This document shows, piece by piece, positions 24,283 to 33,966 of a stretch of DNA of 64,000 nucleotides (positions are counted from its first letter, which is position 1; the number at the start of each line of letters is the position of its first letter). The notes below the pieces were generated by a model. It saw nothing but the letters and a program-made list of their open reading frames with translations. It had not been told where the DNA came from and made no database searches. This stretch comes from Streptomyces spororaveus (GTDB taxonomy: Bacteria > Actinomycetota > Actinomycetes > Streptomycetales > Streptomycetaceae). The stretch covers positions 1,054,001-1,118,000 of the forward strand of contig NZ_BNED01000005.1 in the NCBI RefSeq assembly GCF_016755875.1. The letters are read 5' to 3'. The translations under genes were made by a program, and so were the position numbers.

Positions 24283-25551
24283 TCACCGCACGGGTGCGGG
24301 CTCGGTGTCGGGCGCTGCGGGACGGGCTGCTACCCGGCGTACGCCGGTGACGGTGTACGCGAGTGCCGCTAGTGCCACGACGGCAAGCAGGGCCAGCCCC
24401 AGGGCGTAGGAGGCTGTGGCGCCGTAGATGGTGCCCATGACCAGTGGCGGGATGAATCCGCCCAGTCCGCCGGCCGCGCCGACCATCCCGGTGACCGATC
24501 CGACCTTGTTCGCCGGAGACAGCAGGGCGACCAGGGCGAATGTGGCACCGCTGCCGGCTCCCAGAGCGGCGGCCATGGCCAGGAATGCGATGCTGCCCAC
24601 CGGAGCCAGTGACGGGGAGGCGGCCTGTACGGCCGCGCCGACGGCCACGACCGCCATGGCCGTACCGAGCACCGGTGTCGGCCCCACGCGGTCCGACAGC
24701 CAGCCGCCCACCGGCCGCATCGCGACCGCCAGCAGCACGAACCCCGCCATGCGGTTCGCCGCGTCCGCCTGACCGAGGCCGTAGCCGGTCTTCAGGTAGG
24801 TCGGCAGGTATACCGAGAACGCTACATACCCGCCGAACGCGACCGCATACAGGGCGCCCGCCTGCCAGGTGATGCCCAGGCGTGCGGTGGCGGCCAGCCG
24901 GTGGCCGAGCGGCTCGGTCGGCGCCGTCCGTCCGGGAGCGTCCCGCAGCACCACGGCGGCCAGCACCGCATAGACGGCCAGCGCGGCGGCAGTGATCAGG
25001 AAGGGGTTGGCCATGCCGTGGGCGTCGACCAGCTGCACCGTGGTGAGCGCGCTGATCGCGGTGCCGCCCATGCCCGCTCCGAAGATCCCGATGACCAGAC
25101 CGCGCCGCTCCGGCGGGAACCAGGCGCTCACGAAGGGCACACCGACGGCGAACGAAGTGCCGCCGATGCCGAGGAAGAACCCGCCCACCAGCAGCGCGGT
25201 GAGCGAGGAATGGCCGGCCAGCCCCAGAAACAGCACCGGAGCCGCCGTTGCGGCAGAGACCAGCGGGAACATCACGCGCCCCCCGAACCGGTCGGTCAGG
25301 GCGCCCACAGGAATCCTGCCCAAAGACCCCACCACCACCGGCACCGCGACCAGCAGTGACTGCTCGAACGAGCTGAGCAGCAGCGTGTCCTTGAACTGCG
25401 GCCCCAGTGGACTCAGCAGGGCCCACGCCCAGAAGTTGATGGCGAATCCCAGTGTGGCCAGCGCCAGCATCACCACCGGCCGGGCATCGGGCGGCACCGG
25501 GCCCCCCGCGTCCGCTCGCCCGTCAACCGCCCCTTCCCTCACATGGCGCAT
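24283..25551 (-). CDS. narK: nitrate/nitrite MFS transporter
   Basis: A 422-residue major facilitator protein with twelve predicted membrane segments. NarK/NasA hallmarks are FAINFWAWALLSPLGPQFK at the first helix and the two glycine-rich nitrate signatures, GAGSGATFALVALLSP and GMVGAAGGLGGFIPPLVMG. It imports nitrate and/or exchanges it for nitrite across the cytoplasmic membrane. GGAGAGGG five bases before ATG 25551 supports that start. It is cotranscribed with the hemerythrin gene and lies 2.3 kb from narGHJI, which needs cytoplasmic nitrate. Confidence 0.93.
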   Translation of the reverse strand: MRHVREGAVDGRADAGGPVPPDARPVVMLALATLGFAINFWAWALLSPLGPQFKDTLLLSSFEQSLLVAVPVVVGSLGRIPVGALTDRFGGRVMFPLVSAATAAPVLFLGLAGHSSLTALLVGGFFLGIGGTSFAVGVPFVSAWFPPERRGLVIGIFGAGMGGTAISALTTVQLVDAHGMANPFLITAAALAVYAVLAAVVLRDAPGRTAPTEPLGHRLAATARLGITWQAGALYAVAFGGYVAFSVYLPTYLKTGYGLGQADAANRMAGFVLLAVAMRPVGGWLSDRVGPTPVLGTAMAVVAVGAAVQAASPSLAPVGSIAFLAMAAALGAGSGATFALVALLSPANKVGSVTGMVGAAGGLGGFIPPLVMGTIYGATASYALGLALLAVVALAALAYTVTGVRRVAARPAAPDTEPAPVR

Positions 25552-25740
25552 TGCTGCCCTCTCCGTCCCGCTCGCGGCTGCCACCAGCTGACAGCCTGGG
25601 CCGGGACACTCTCCTGGTCTTCCACCAGCGGCTCCAGCCCCAGGTTCGGACACCGGCCGGCCGGGTGGCAGGGCCGTTCGGCCTCTCCGTTCGGCCAACC
25701 GGGACCAAGAGACAGAACGATCGTGGCCCTGCGTGTCCCC

Positions 25741-26721
25741 CTACGCGAAGTCGAGCACCTCGCCCACCGGACGGCGGGGGGACCGCACACCCCCAGGCCC
25801 GTACCCAAGCCGCAACACCATCTGCACATGCCCCATGGCAGTGAGAGGGTCACGCACATTCCACCGCAGATCAGGACGTTCCAGCGCATGAGAGGTCAAA
25901 GAGGTGGCCAGCCCATGGGAAGTGGCCACGAGCAGAACACGCTCCATGGCCTGACCGGCCCGCAGCCAGTCAGCAGGCCCATCTTCTGCCGTGCCCAGCA
26001 GAACAAGCCGCGGCGCACTCTCGAAGGTGGCCGCAGGGCGATCCGCAACGCGATGCCGGCCGGCGAAGTCACGCACCGGAGCCCTGCCGTCATGCCGAAA
26101 GGGACCGAAAGCGTATTCCGGTACGCCGTCAGTGCTGAGCGACGCGGCGGGGCCGGTGCGGATCCAGCCCTCCATCTCCTCACTGTTGGCCGGCTCCAGG
26201 CTGTCGCGTCCCTCGGCGTCCTGGACCAGTTCCAAGATCGACTGAGTGTGCCAGGCATCGGGAACGCCCAGGCCGGCGCCCTCCGCACGGGCCGCCTCGC
26301 GCAGCTCACGCCACACTGTCTCTGGAATCTCCTGCTCCGTGAACGGCTCCCGGCTGGTGTGGCGGCGGCGGATGGCCGGGCGCAGCGCGCTCAGGACGGC
26401 GCTGGCGACGACTGGTTCGTCAAGGCGCACCGTGGCGACCAGGAGTCCCTCAGCCGGATCGGGCAGCAGCCGGCAGACCGGCTCGAGACCGGCATGTGCT
26501 GCGGAGACCCGCAGATTGAACAAAGCCGCACCACAGCCCAGGTGCAGGGCTCTGTTGTCCGGGTCCGCGTGCGGCATCGCCCGTGCTGTATCGGCACGGA
26601 GCTCCAACACATGACGTTTCGAAAGCCAGCGAAACCGCCACGGCTGCGCATTATGCATCGACGGAGCCGCCGTGGCGTCCTCGACCAGGCCCGTCACCCG
26701 TCCGGGATCGACATGCCGCAT
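25741..26721 (-). CDS. Acg-family nitroreductase-like protein
   Basis: A 326-residue member of the Acg subgroup of the nitroreductase fold. In Mycobacterium this group belongs to the DosR dormancy regulon, and Acg itself is thought to sequester FMN rather than reduce nitro compounds. Motifs are ATAAPSMHNAQPWRFRW at the N-terminus, ALHLGCGAALFNLRVSA in the middle, and MVLRLGYGPGG near the end. ATG 26721 has GGAGG seven bases upstream. Placement between narK and narG supports a low-oxygen role. Confidence 0.85.
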   Translation of the reverse strand: MRHVDPGRVTGLVEDATAAPSMHNAQPWRFRWLSKRHVLELRADTARAMPHADPDNRALHLGCGAALFNLRVSAAHAGLEPVCRLLPDPAEGLLVATVRLDEPVVASAVLSALRPAIRRRHTSREPFTEQEIPETVWRELREAARAEGAGLGVPDAWHTQSILELVQDAEGRDSLEPANSEEMEGWIRTGPAASLSTDGVPEYAFGPFRHDGRAPVRDFAGRHRVADRPAATFESAPRLVLLGTAEDGPADWLRAGQAMERVLLVATSHGLATSLTSHALERPDLRWNVRDPLTAMGHVQMVLRLGYGPGGVRSPRRPVGEVLDFA

Positions 26722-26751
26722 CGGAACACCTCCGCTGAGAACCCACCGCAC

Positions 26752-27212
26752 TCCAACGCCTCGGAGCGTCTCCTACCCACCGTAGGGCGGAGCTACCGAA
26801 AGGCAAACGCCCTCGTTGGACCGGGCATGACAAAAGAACCGATGCGAGAGACCTGCGAGATGCCCGACCGGGGTGCTGTTGCGCCGACTGCCCCCGCCAC
26901 AGGAGCCCGCCGCAGTGAGCGAACTGATCGAGGCGATCGTGACGGCCCCGCCCCTGTCGGCAACGATCAACGCATCCGCACCTTGCTGCAGGACCTGGCG
27001 CGCGTAGCCGGCATCCAGGTACTCATGCCGCTCCGTCGCCGCCTGTACGACGGACTGCGGTGAGACCCTTCGCGGCCACCCGGAGGCCGGCATCGCAGCG
27101 GCACCTGAACCGACACCGCGCCGCCAGCACCCCGGGGCCTCGGACGGCGCCGGCGCAACGGCGCCGTCGTGCCGGGCATTGACGATCACTGAATGAGTGA
27201 CAGACTCGGCCC
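26752..27212. other. intergenic region, possible small relic
   Basis: About 460 bases without a convincing gene. On the minus strand one short frame reads ADALIVADRGGAVTI, reminiscent of the start of a PAS domain, but it is too short and isolated to call. The region must hold promoters for the divergent nitroreductase and cupin genes. Confidence 0.3.
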
Positions 27213-27545
27213 ATGCAGAAGTTCTCTCTGGATGCCAAAGTCCGCGAGCACGTGCAGCATGCCGCAGCAGCTGCCTCCGGGCGTAGCGCGGAGACCGTCT
27301 ACGGCGGCGCCGAGCACGTACTGCGCCAGACTGTCGTGGCCCTGGAGGCGGGGAGGTCACTCACCGAACACGAAAACCCCGGCGAAGCCACACTGCTCGT
27401 TCTGCGCGGACGGGTGCGCTTGCACAGCACCGATGCATCGTGGGACGGGATGGCCGGTGACATGATCGTAGTACCGCCGGTTCGGCACAGTCTTGAGGCA
27501 CTGGAGCGATCCGCGGTTCTGCTCACCGTTGCAAAGCATCAATGA
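27213..27545 (+). CDS. small cupin-domain protein
   Basis: A 110-residue single cupin. The two conserved motifs are represented by SLTEHENPGEATLLVLRGRV (motif 1, with one metal-type histidine and glutamate) and GDMIVVPPVRHSLEAL (motif 2, with a histidine). Small cupins of this form sit beside nitrate-respiration and stress genes in streptomycetes, and their ligands are mostly unknown. It reads toward narG, 336 bases upstream of it. Confidence 0.8.
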   Translation: MQKFSLDAKVREHVQHAAAAASGRSAETVYGGAEHVLRQTVVALEAGRSLTEHENPGEATLLVLRGRVRLHSTDASWDGMAGDMIVVPPVRHSLEALERSAVLLTVAKHQ

Positions 27546-27670
27546 CCTCGGCGCCGGTCCCGAGAGTCGCTGAACGCGCTGCCTGGCGCGGCTGTCCGCA
27601 CCTTGAGCGCTGAGCCACACGCTTCGCTCACATCGCTCGGCAAGCTCCCCCCTCGTGTGCTCCGATAAGC

Positions 27671-27712
27671 CCACCGACACGCATCGCGGTGCGGTGCGTG
27701 ACCGGTCGGTGG
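27671..27712. promoter_or_regulatory. long imperfect inverted repeat upstream of narG
   Basis: CCACCGACACGCA (27671-27683) pairs with TGCGT (27695-27699) and GTCGGTGG (27705-27712), leaving an 11-base loop and a five-base bulge. It lies 50 bases after a purine/pyrimidine-mixed tract and about 170 bases before the narG start. It could be a terminator for the cupin gene or an operator for narGHJI. The sequence alone does not decide. Confidence 0.4.
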
Positions 27713-27881
27713 CATACCGGAGTCGGTGAAGGGTGCAGGGACGCATCCGCCGGCCATCGTTGTCCCTGGGATGGGTTGGCCCGTGCGTGTTCGGCCGTTG
27801 TTGTGCGCGGTCACCGCGGGTTTCGCATCGGCCGATATTTCGATCGTTGTCCCCTTTTACCGCACAAGGACAGGAAGCGTT

Positions 27882-30800
27882 ATGGGCAAGGATATCGGGA
27901 TGGACGGGCCCCTGGCCGACGCACTGGTACGCAGTCGGCGGTTCTTCACCCGGGGTACGGTCTCCGCCGATCTGAGGACGCTGTCGCAGACCGGGGGCCG
28001 TGACGCCGACGACTTCTACCGGGACCGGTGGAGCCACGACAAGGTCGTCCGCTCCACCCATGGCGTCAACTGCACCGGTTCCTGTTCCTGGAAAGTCTAC
28101 GTCAAGGACGGGATCATCACCTGGGAGACCCAGCAGACCGACTATCCCTCGGTCGGCCCGGACTCGCCGGAGTACGAGCCCCGCGGCTGCCCACGCGGCG
28201 CGGCCTTCTCCTGGTACACCTACTCGCCGACCCGGGTGCGCTACCCCTACGTCCGTGGTGTCCTGCTCCAGATGTTCCGTGAGGCGAAGTCACAGCACGA
28301 CGGCGACCCGGTGCGGGCGTGGGCGCACATTGTCGAGAACCCGCTCAGGGCCAAGGCGTACAAGTCCGCGCGGGGCAAGGGCGGCCTGGTCCGTGCCACC
28401 TGGGAGGAAGCCGCGGAGATCATCGCGGCTGCCCACGTGCACACCATCGACAAGTACGGCCCCGACCGGGTGGCCGGTTTCTCACCGATCCCGGCCATGT
28501 CGATGGTCTCCCATGCCTCCGGCGCCCGGTTCGTCAACCTCATCGGCGGCTCGATGCTGAGCTTCTACGACTGGTACGCCGACCTCCCGGTGGCCTCGCC
28601 CCAGGTGTTCGGCGACCAGACCGACGTCCCGGAGTCCGGGGACTGGTGGAACGCGGGCTACCTCATCATGTGGGGCTCCAACCTGCCGGTGACGCGCACA
28701 CCGGACGCGCACTGGATGACCGAGGCCCGGTACCGCGGCCAGAAGGTCATCGCGGTCGCCCCCGACTACGCCGACAACGTGAAGTTCGCCGACGAATGGC
28801 TGCCGGCCAAGCCGGGCACCGACGCCGCCCTGGCCATGGCCATGGGCCACGTCGTGCTCAAGGAGTTCTTCGTCGATCGTCACACCCCGTACTTCACGCA
28901 GTACGTCAAGACCTACACCGATCTTCCCTACCTGGTCCGGCTCGACGAAGCCGCCGGACCAGGTACGAGCGGCGAGAAGACGTACACGGCGGGCAAGTTC
29001 CTCACCGCCTCCGATCTCCCCGGGCACCAGCATGAGGAGAACGCCGCGTTCAAGACCGTGCTCGTTGACGCGCGGACAGGGCAGCCGGCTGTTCCTGGCG
29101 GTTCTCTGGGGCACCGCTACGGCGAGGCCGGTGTGGGCAAGTGGAATCTGGAACTCGGTGACGTCGACCCCCAGCTGACGCTGATGAGCACCTCGCAGGA
29201 GAGTGTGCTCGTCCGGTTCCCGCGCTTCGACACCCCCGACGGTGCGGCGGCCGACCTGCCGCGCGGTGTGCCGGTCCGGCGGGTCGACGGCCATCTGGTC
29301 ACCACTGTCTACGACCTGCTGCTCGCGCAGTACGGCGTGGGCCGGGACGACCTTCCGGGAGAATGGGCCACCGGGTACGACGACGCCGAGTCGCCCTACA
29401 CCCCGGCATGGCAGGAGACGATCACCGGTGTCCCGGCCTCCACCGCGGCCAGGGTCGGACGCGAGTTCGCCGCGAACGCCGAGGAGTCCAAGGGACGCTC
29501 GATGATCGTGATGGGTGCCGGAACCAACCACTGGTTCCACTCCGACACGATCTACCGGGCGTTTCTCACCCTCACCAACCTGACGGGCTGCCAGGGGGTC
29601 AACGGCGGTGGCTGGGCGCACTACGTCGGCCAGGAGAAGGTCCGGCCGCTCACCGGCTACACACAGATCGCCAACGCGCTGGACTGGAACCGGCCGCCGC
29701 GCAACATGATCCAGACCGCGTACTGGTATCTCCACACCAACCAGTTCCGCTACGACCAGTTCGGCGCCGACACTCTGTCCGCCAAAACGGGCAGCGGGCA
29801 GCTCGCGGGAATGAGCACCGCCGATGTACTCGCGCAGAGCGCGCGCATGGGCTGGATGCCGTCCTACCCGACCTTCAACCAGAACCCACTCGACCTGAGC
29901 GACCAGGCCACCGCGGCGGGGACCCCGGTGGGCGAATACGTGGTCGAGCAGTTGAAGTCGGGCGCCCTGGAGTTCGCGGGAGAGGACCCGGACGCCCCCG
30001 AGAACTACCCGCGCATTCTGTCCATCTGGAGGGCCAACCTGCTCGGCTCGTCCGGCAAGGGCAACGAGTACTTCCTCAAGCATCTGCTCGGTGCCGACTC
30101 CTCGGTACGGGCCACCGAGACACCGCAGGACCGACGGCCGGTCGACGTGAAGTGGCACGACGAGGCCCCCGAGGGCAAGCTCGACCTGCTGATGACGATC
30201 GACTTCCGGCAGACCAGCACCACGATCTTCTCCGACGTCGTGCTGCCCGCCGCCACCTGGTACGAGAAGCACGACCTCAACACCACGGACATGCACCCCT
30301 TCGTGCACTCCTTCAACCCGGCCATCGCGCCGCCCTGGCAGACCCGCACGGACTGGGATGCCTGGCAGACGATCGCCGAGAAGTTCAGTGAGCTCGCCGC
30401 CAGCCGGCTGGGAGTCCGCAAGGATGTGGTGGCCCTTCCGCTCACCCACGACACCCCGGACGCGATGGCGAACCCGCACGGAACCGTGCGGGACTGGAAG
30501 AAGGGCGAGTGCGAGCCGGTCCCCGGGGTCACGATGCCCAGGCTCATCGAGGTCGAGCGCGACTACGGGGCCGTGGCCGAGAAGATGAACGCACTCGGCC
30601 CGCTCGTGGACACGCTCGGCGCGACCACCAAAGGTGTGACCTTCGAGCTCGGCGCCCAGGTGGACTACTTGCGGCGCAAGAACGGCACGGTCCGGACCGG
30701 TGCGGCGGCAGGCCGACCGTCCCTGAAGCGAGACGTGAACGTCTGCGAGGCGATCCTCGCGCTGTCCGGCACCACCAACGGGGCACTTGCCACCCAAGGG

Positions 30801-31613
30801 TTCAAGACTCTCGAGAAGCGCACCGGCGTGCGGCTGGCCGACCTTGCCGAGGAGCACGAGGGCAAACAGATCACCTTTGCCGACACCCAGGGCCCGCCCG
30901 TGCCCGTGATCACGTCACCGGAGTGGTCAGGATCGGAGAGTGGCGGCCGGCGGTACTCGCCCTTCACCATCAACGTCGAGCGCAAGAAGCCGTGGCACAC
31001 GCTGACCGGGCGTATGCACTTCTACCTCGACCACGACTGGATGGCCGAGCTCGGCGAAGGACTCCCGGTCTACCGGCCCCCGCTGAACATGGCGGCACTG
31101 TTCGCCGAGCCCTCCCTCGGCAACGTCTCGGACGGCTCCGCCGGCCAGGGCGTCGAAGGTCTCACCGTGCGCTACCTCACCCCGCACAACAAATGGTCCA
31201 TCCACTCCGAATACCAGGACAACCTGTTCATGCTCTCCCTCTCGCGGGGCGGCCAGAACATCTGGATGAGCGACCGGGACGCCGCGAAGGTCGGAATCAA
31301 GGACAACGACTGGATCGAGGCGGTCAACCGCAACGGCGTCGTGGTCGCCCGGGCGATCGTGTCCCACCGGATGCCCGAGGGAACGGTGTACATGTATCAC
31401 GCACAGGACCGGCTCATCGACGTACCGATCGCCGAGACCTCCGGCAAGCGCGGAGGCATCCACAACTCGCTCACCCGACTGCTGGTCAAACCCACCCACC
31501 TGATCGGCGGCTACGCCCAGCTCACCTACGCGTTCAACTACCTCGGCCCCACCGGAAACCAGCGCGACGAGGTCACCGTCATCCGCAAGCGCTCGCAGGA
31601 GGTGACCTACTGA
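27882..31613 (+). CDS. narG: respiratory nitrate reductase alpha subunit
   Basis: A 1243-residue molybdopterin subunit of membrane-bound nitrate reductase, reducing nitrate to nitrite in the cytoplasm with electrons from quinol. The FS0 iron-sulfur region HGVNCTGSCSWKVYVKDG is near residue 60. The molybdenum-ligand region is VFGDQTDVPESGDWWNAGY. Typical cofactor-binding segments follow, such as GNEYFLKHLLGADSSV and MVMGAGTNHW-like MIVMGAGTNHWFHSDTIY. Length equals the family norm. ATG 27882 was chosen because the homology (RSRRFFTRG) begins shortly after it, although the frame is open for 52 codons upstream. First gene of a tightly overlapped narGHJI operon. Confidence 0.97.
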   Translation: MGKDIGMDGPLADALVRSRRFFTRGTVSADLRTLSQTGGRDADDFYRDRWSHDKVVRSTHGVNCTGSCSWKVYVKDGIITWETQQTDYPSVGPDSPEYEPRGCPRGAAFSWYTYSPTRVRYPYVRGVLLQMFREAKSQHDGDPVRAWAHIVENPLRAKAYKSARGKGGLVRATWEEAAEIIAAAHVHTIDKYGPDRVAGFSPIPAMSMVSHASGARFVNLIGGSMLSFYDWYADLPVASPQVFGDQTDVPESGDWWNAGYLIMWGSNLPVTRTPDAHWMTEARYRGQKVIAVAPDYADNVKFADEWLPAKPGTDAALAMAMGHVVLKEFFVDRHTPYFTQYVKTYTDLPYLVRLDEAAGPGTSGEKTYTAGKFLTASDLPGHQHEENAAFKTVLVDARTGQPAVPGGSLGHRYGEAGVGKWNLELGDVDPQLTLMSTSQESVLVRFPRFDTPDGAAADLPRGVPVRRVDGHLVTTVYDLLLAQYGVGRDDLPGEWATGYDDAESPYTPAWQETITGVPASTAARVGREFAANAEESKGRSMIVMGAGTNHWFHSDTIYRAFLTLTNLTGCQGVNGGGWAHYVGQEKVRPLTGYTQIANALDWNRPPRNMIQTAYWYLHTNQFRYDQFGADTLSAKTGSGQLAGMSTADVLAQSARMGWMPSYPTFNQNPLDLSDQATAAGTPVGEYVVEQLKSGALEFAGEDPDAPENYPRILSIWRANLLGSSGKGNEYFLKHLLGADSSVRATETPQDRRPVDVKWHDEAPEGKLDLLMTIDFRQTSTTIFSDVVLPAATWYEKHDLNTTDMHPFVHSFNPAIAPPWQTRTDWDAWQTIAEKFSELAASRLGVRKDVVALPLTHDTPDAMANPHGTVRDWKKGECEPVPGVTMPRLIEVERDYGAVAEKMNALGPLVDTLGATTKGVTFELGAQVDYLRRKNGTVRTGAAAGRPSLKRDVNVCEAILALSGTTNGALATQGFKTLEKRTGVRLADLAEEHEGKQITFADTQGPPVPVITSPEWSGSESGGRRYSPFTINVERKKPWHTLTGRMHFYLDHDWMAELGEGLPVYRPPLNMAALFAEPSLGNVSDGSAGQGVEGLTVRYLTPHNKWSIHSEYQDNLFMLSLSRGGQNIWMSDRDAAKVGIKDNDWIEAVNRNGVVVARAIVSHRMPEGTVYMYHAQDRLIDVPIAETSGKRGGIHNSLTRLLVKPTHLIGGYAQLTYAFNYLGPTGNQRDEVTVIRKRSQEVTY

Positions 31614-33271
31614 TGAGGGTCATGGCACAGATGGCGATGGTGATGAACCTCGACAAGTGCATCGGCTGCCACACCTGCTCGGTGACGTGCAAGCAGGCAT
31701 GGACCAACCGCTCCGGCACCGAGTACATCTGGTTCAACAACGTCGAGACCAAGCCCGGGCTCGGCTACCCCCGCACCTACGAGGACCAGGAGAAGTGGAA
31801 GGGCGGCTGGACGCTCAACAAACGCGGCCGGCTCACACTCAAGGGCGGCGGCCGGTTCAAGAAGCTGCTGACCATCTTCTCCAACCCCAAGCTTCCCTCG
31901 ATCAACGAGTACTACGAGCCCTGGACCTACGACTACTCCATGCTCACCGACGCGCCGGCTCAGGAGCACACGCCGGTCGCGCGTCCCAAGTCGCTGATCT
32001 CCGGCAAGGACATGAAGATCGAGTGGTCGGCCAACTGGGACGACGACCTCGGCGGCTCCACACTCAACGGTCACCGGGACCCGCTGCTGAAAAAGATCGC
32101 CGACAAGGTGAAGTTCGAGTTCGAGCAGACCTTCATGTTCTACCTGCCGCGCATCTGCGAGCACTGCCTGAACCCCTCGTGCGCCGCCTCGTGCCCCAGC
32201 GGTGCGATCTACAAGCGCGAGGAGGACGGCATCGTCCTCGTCGACCAGGACAAGTGCCGCGGCTGGCGGATGTGCGTCTCGGGCTGCCCCTACAAGAAGA
32301 TCTACTTCAACCACCGCACCGGCAAGGCCGAGAAGTGCACCTTCTGCTTCCCCCGCATCGAGGTCGGACAGCCCACGATCTGCTCCGAGACCTGCGTCGG
32401 CCGACTGCGCTACATCGGCTTGATGCTGTACGACGCCGACAAGGTGCTCGAGGCCGCGTCCACCACCGACGAGCAAGGGCTCTACGAGGCCCAGCGTGAC
32501 GTCTTCCTCGACCCGTCCGACCCCGAGGTGGTGCGCGCGGCCGAGAATGCAGGCATCGCCCGCGACTGGATCGACGCCGCCCAGCGCTCCCCGATCCACG
32601 CCCTGATCAGCACCTACAAGTTGGCACTGCCGCTGCATCCGGAATACCGCACCATGCCCATGGTCTGGTACATCCCGCCGCTGTCCCCGGTCGTCGATGT
32701 GGTCAAGGAGACCGGCGAGGATGCCGAGGACAAGCGCAACCTGTTCGCCGCGATCGACGCGCTGCGGATCCCGGTCGAGTACCTCGCCGAACTCTTCACC
32801 GCCGGTGATATCACGCCTGTGGACGCCGTGCTGAAGAAGCTCGCCGCGATGCGGTGCTACATGCGTGACATCAACATGGGCCGCGAGCCCGACGCCTCGA
32901 TCCCCGCCGCCGTCGGGATGAGTGAGGAGGACATGTATGACATGTACCGCTTGCTGGCGATCGCGAAGTACGACGAGCGCTATGTGATCCCGTCCGCCCA
33001 CGCCGAGCAGGCCCACTCCCTGGAAGAGCTGGCCACGGAATGCTCGCTCGACTACGAGGGCGGGCCCGGGATGGGCGGTTCCGGCCCGTTCGGGGAAGGA
33101 TCGGGCGCCCCGACACCGATCGCGGTGGAGAACTTCCAGATGCTGCAGGATCGGCAGACCTCAGACTCGCTGGCCGGCCCCGACGACAAGGCAGGGCGGG
33201 TCAACCTGCTCAACTGGGACGGCAGGGGCTCTCCCCCCGGGCTCTTCCCGTCGAAGGGATCGGACTCGTGA
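31613..33271 (+). CDS. narH: respiratory nitrate reductase beta (Fe-S) subunit
   Basis: A 552-residue electron-transfer subunit carrying four iron-sulfur clusters between NarI heme and NarG. Cysteine sets are CIGCHTCSVTCKQAW, CEHCLNPSCAASCPSGAIYK, CRGWRMCVSGCPYKK and CTFCFPRIEVGQPTICSETC. The tryptophan in CRGWRMC replaces one cysteine, as expected for the [3Fe-4S] cluster. ATG 31613 overlaps the narG stop (TGATG). The next gene begins in a GTGA overlap, so the whole operon is translationally coupled. Confidence 0.97.
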   Translation: MRVMAQMAMVMNLDKCIGCHTCSVTCKQAWTNRSGTEYIWFNNVETKPGLGYPRTYEDQEKWKGGWTLNKRGRLTLKGGGRFKKLLTIFSNPKLPSINEYYEPWTYDYSMLTDAPAQEHTPVARPKSLISGKDMKIEWSANWDDDLGGSTLNGHRDPLLKKIADKVKFEFEQTFMFYLPRICEHCLNPSCAASCPSGAIYKREEDGIVLVDQDKCRGWRMCVSGCPYKKIYFNHRTGKAEKCTFCFPRIEVGQPTICSETCVGRLRYIGLMLYDADKVLEAASTTDEQGLYEAQRDVFLDPSDPEVVRAAENAGIARDWIDAAQRSPIHALISTYKLALPLHPEYRTMPMVWYIPPLSPVVDVVKETGEDAEDKRNLFAAIDALRIPVEYLAELFTAGDITPVDAVLKKLAAMRCYMRDINMGREPDASIPAAVGMSEEDMYDMYRLLAIAKYDERYVIPSAHAEQAHSLEELATECSLDYEGGPGMGGSGPFGEGSGAPTPIAVENFQMLQDRQTSDSLAGPDDKAGRVNLLNWDGRGSPPGLFPSKGSDS

Positions 33272-33966
33272 GCAGGGTTCGCGCGAAGTCCGCGCTGACT
33301 TCGCACCAGCTGACCATTGTGTGGCAGTCGGTCTCCCTCCTGCTGGACTACCCGGACGAAGAGCTTCCCGGACGGATCGCGCTGGTCCGGTCGGCGATGT
33401 GGGAACTGCCTCCGGCGCTCGGCGGGACGATGCGCGAGTCCGTGGAGCAGCTGGAGGCCACGCCACTGGCGGGGCTGCAGGCGAAGTACGTCGAAACCTT
33501 CGACAACCGCAGACGCTGCAACCTGTTCCTGACCTACTTCGCCCACGGGGACACCCGCAAACGGGGAGTCGCTCTGCTTCGGTTCAAGCAGGTCTACCTG
33601 CGCGCCGGCTTCATGCTCGACGATGCGGAGCTGCCCGACCACTTGTGCGTCGTGCTCGAGTTCGCCGCGACGGTCGACAGGGAGCTCGGCCGAGGGCTGA
33701 TGCTCGACCACCGGGCCGGTCTTGAGCTGCTACGGCTGTCGCTGCGGGACATGGCCTCTCCGTGGGCCGGCCTGGTCGAAGCCGTCACCGCGACCCTGCC
33801 GCCGTTGCGCGGCGACGAGCGGGACGCCGTGAGCCGCCTCGCCGCAGAGGGACCGCCCGAGGAAGAGGTCGGGCTCGCACCCTTTGCCAACCCCCGGTTC
33901 AGCCCCGCCGCCTCTCGCGAGACCACGACGCTGCCCATGCCCACCTTCCCAGGAGCCCGCACATGA
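33268..33966 (+). CDS. narJ: nitrate reductase assembly chaperone
   Basis: A 232-residue TorD/NarJ-type chaperone that holds apo-NarGH for molybdenum-cofactor insertion and membrane attachment. Conserved segments are VSLLLDYPDEELPGRI at the N-terminus and YVETFDNRRRCNLFLTYFAHGDTRKRG in two adjoining parts (YVETFDNRRRC, then LTYFAHGDTRKRG). The C-terminal 40 residues are variable and proline-rich. The GTG start at 33268 overlaps the narH stop as GTGA, and its own stop overlaps narI as ATGA. Confidence 0.93.
   Translation: MSRVRAKSALTSHQLTIVWQSVSLLLDYPDEELPGRIALVRSAMWELPPALGGTMRESVEQLEATPLAGLQAKYVETFDNRRRCNLFLTYFAHGDTRKRGVALLRFKQVYLRAGFMLDDAELPDHLCVVLEFAATVDRELGRGLMLDHRAGLELLRLSLRDMASPWAGLVEAVTATLPPLRGDERDAVSRLAAEGPPEEEVGLAPFANPRFSPAASRETTTLPMPTFPGART

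Noticed and set aside
26925..27005. PAS-domain-like stretch on the minus strand
   Set aside because: Only about 15 residues resemble a PAS start, with no continuation in any frame.
28482..30857. 791-codon open frame on the minus strand
   Set aside because: It is antisense to narG, low in normal protein motifs and explained by the high third-position GC of narG. It is a shadow.
31607..33016. 469-codon open frame on the minus strand
   Set aside because: Antisense to narH, with long Val/Gly/Asp-rich runs typical of reverse frames in Streptomyces.
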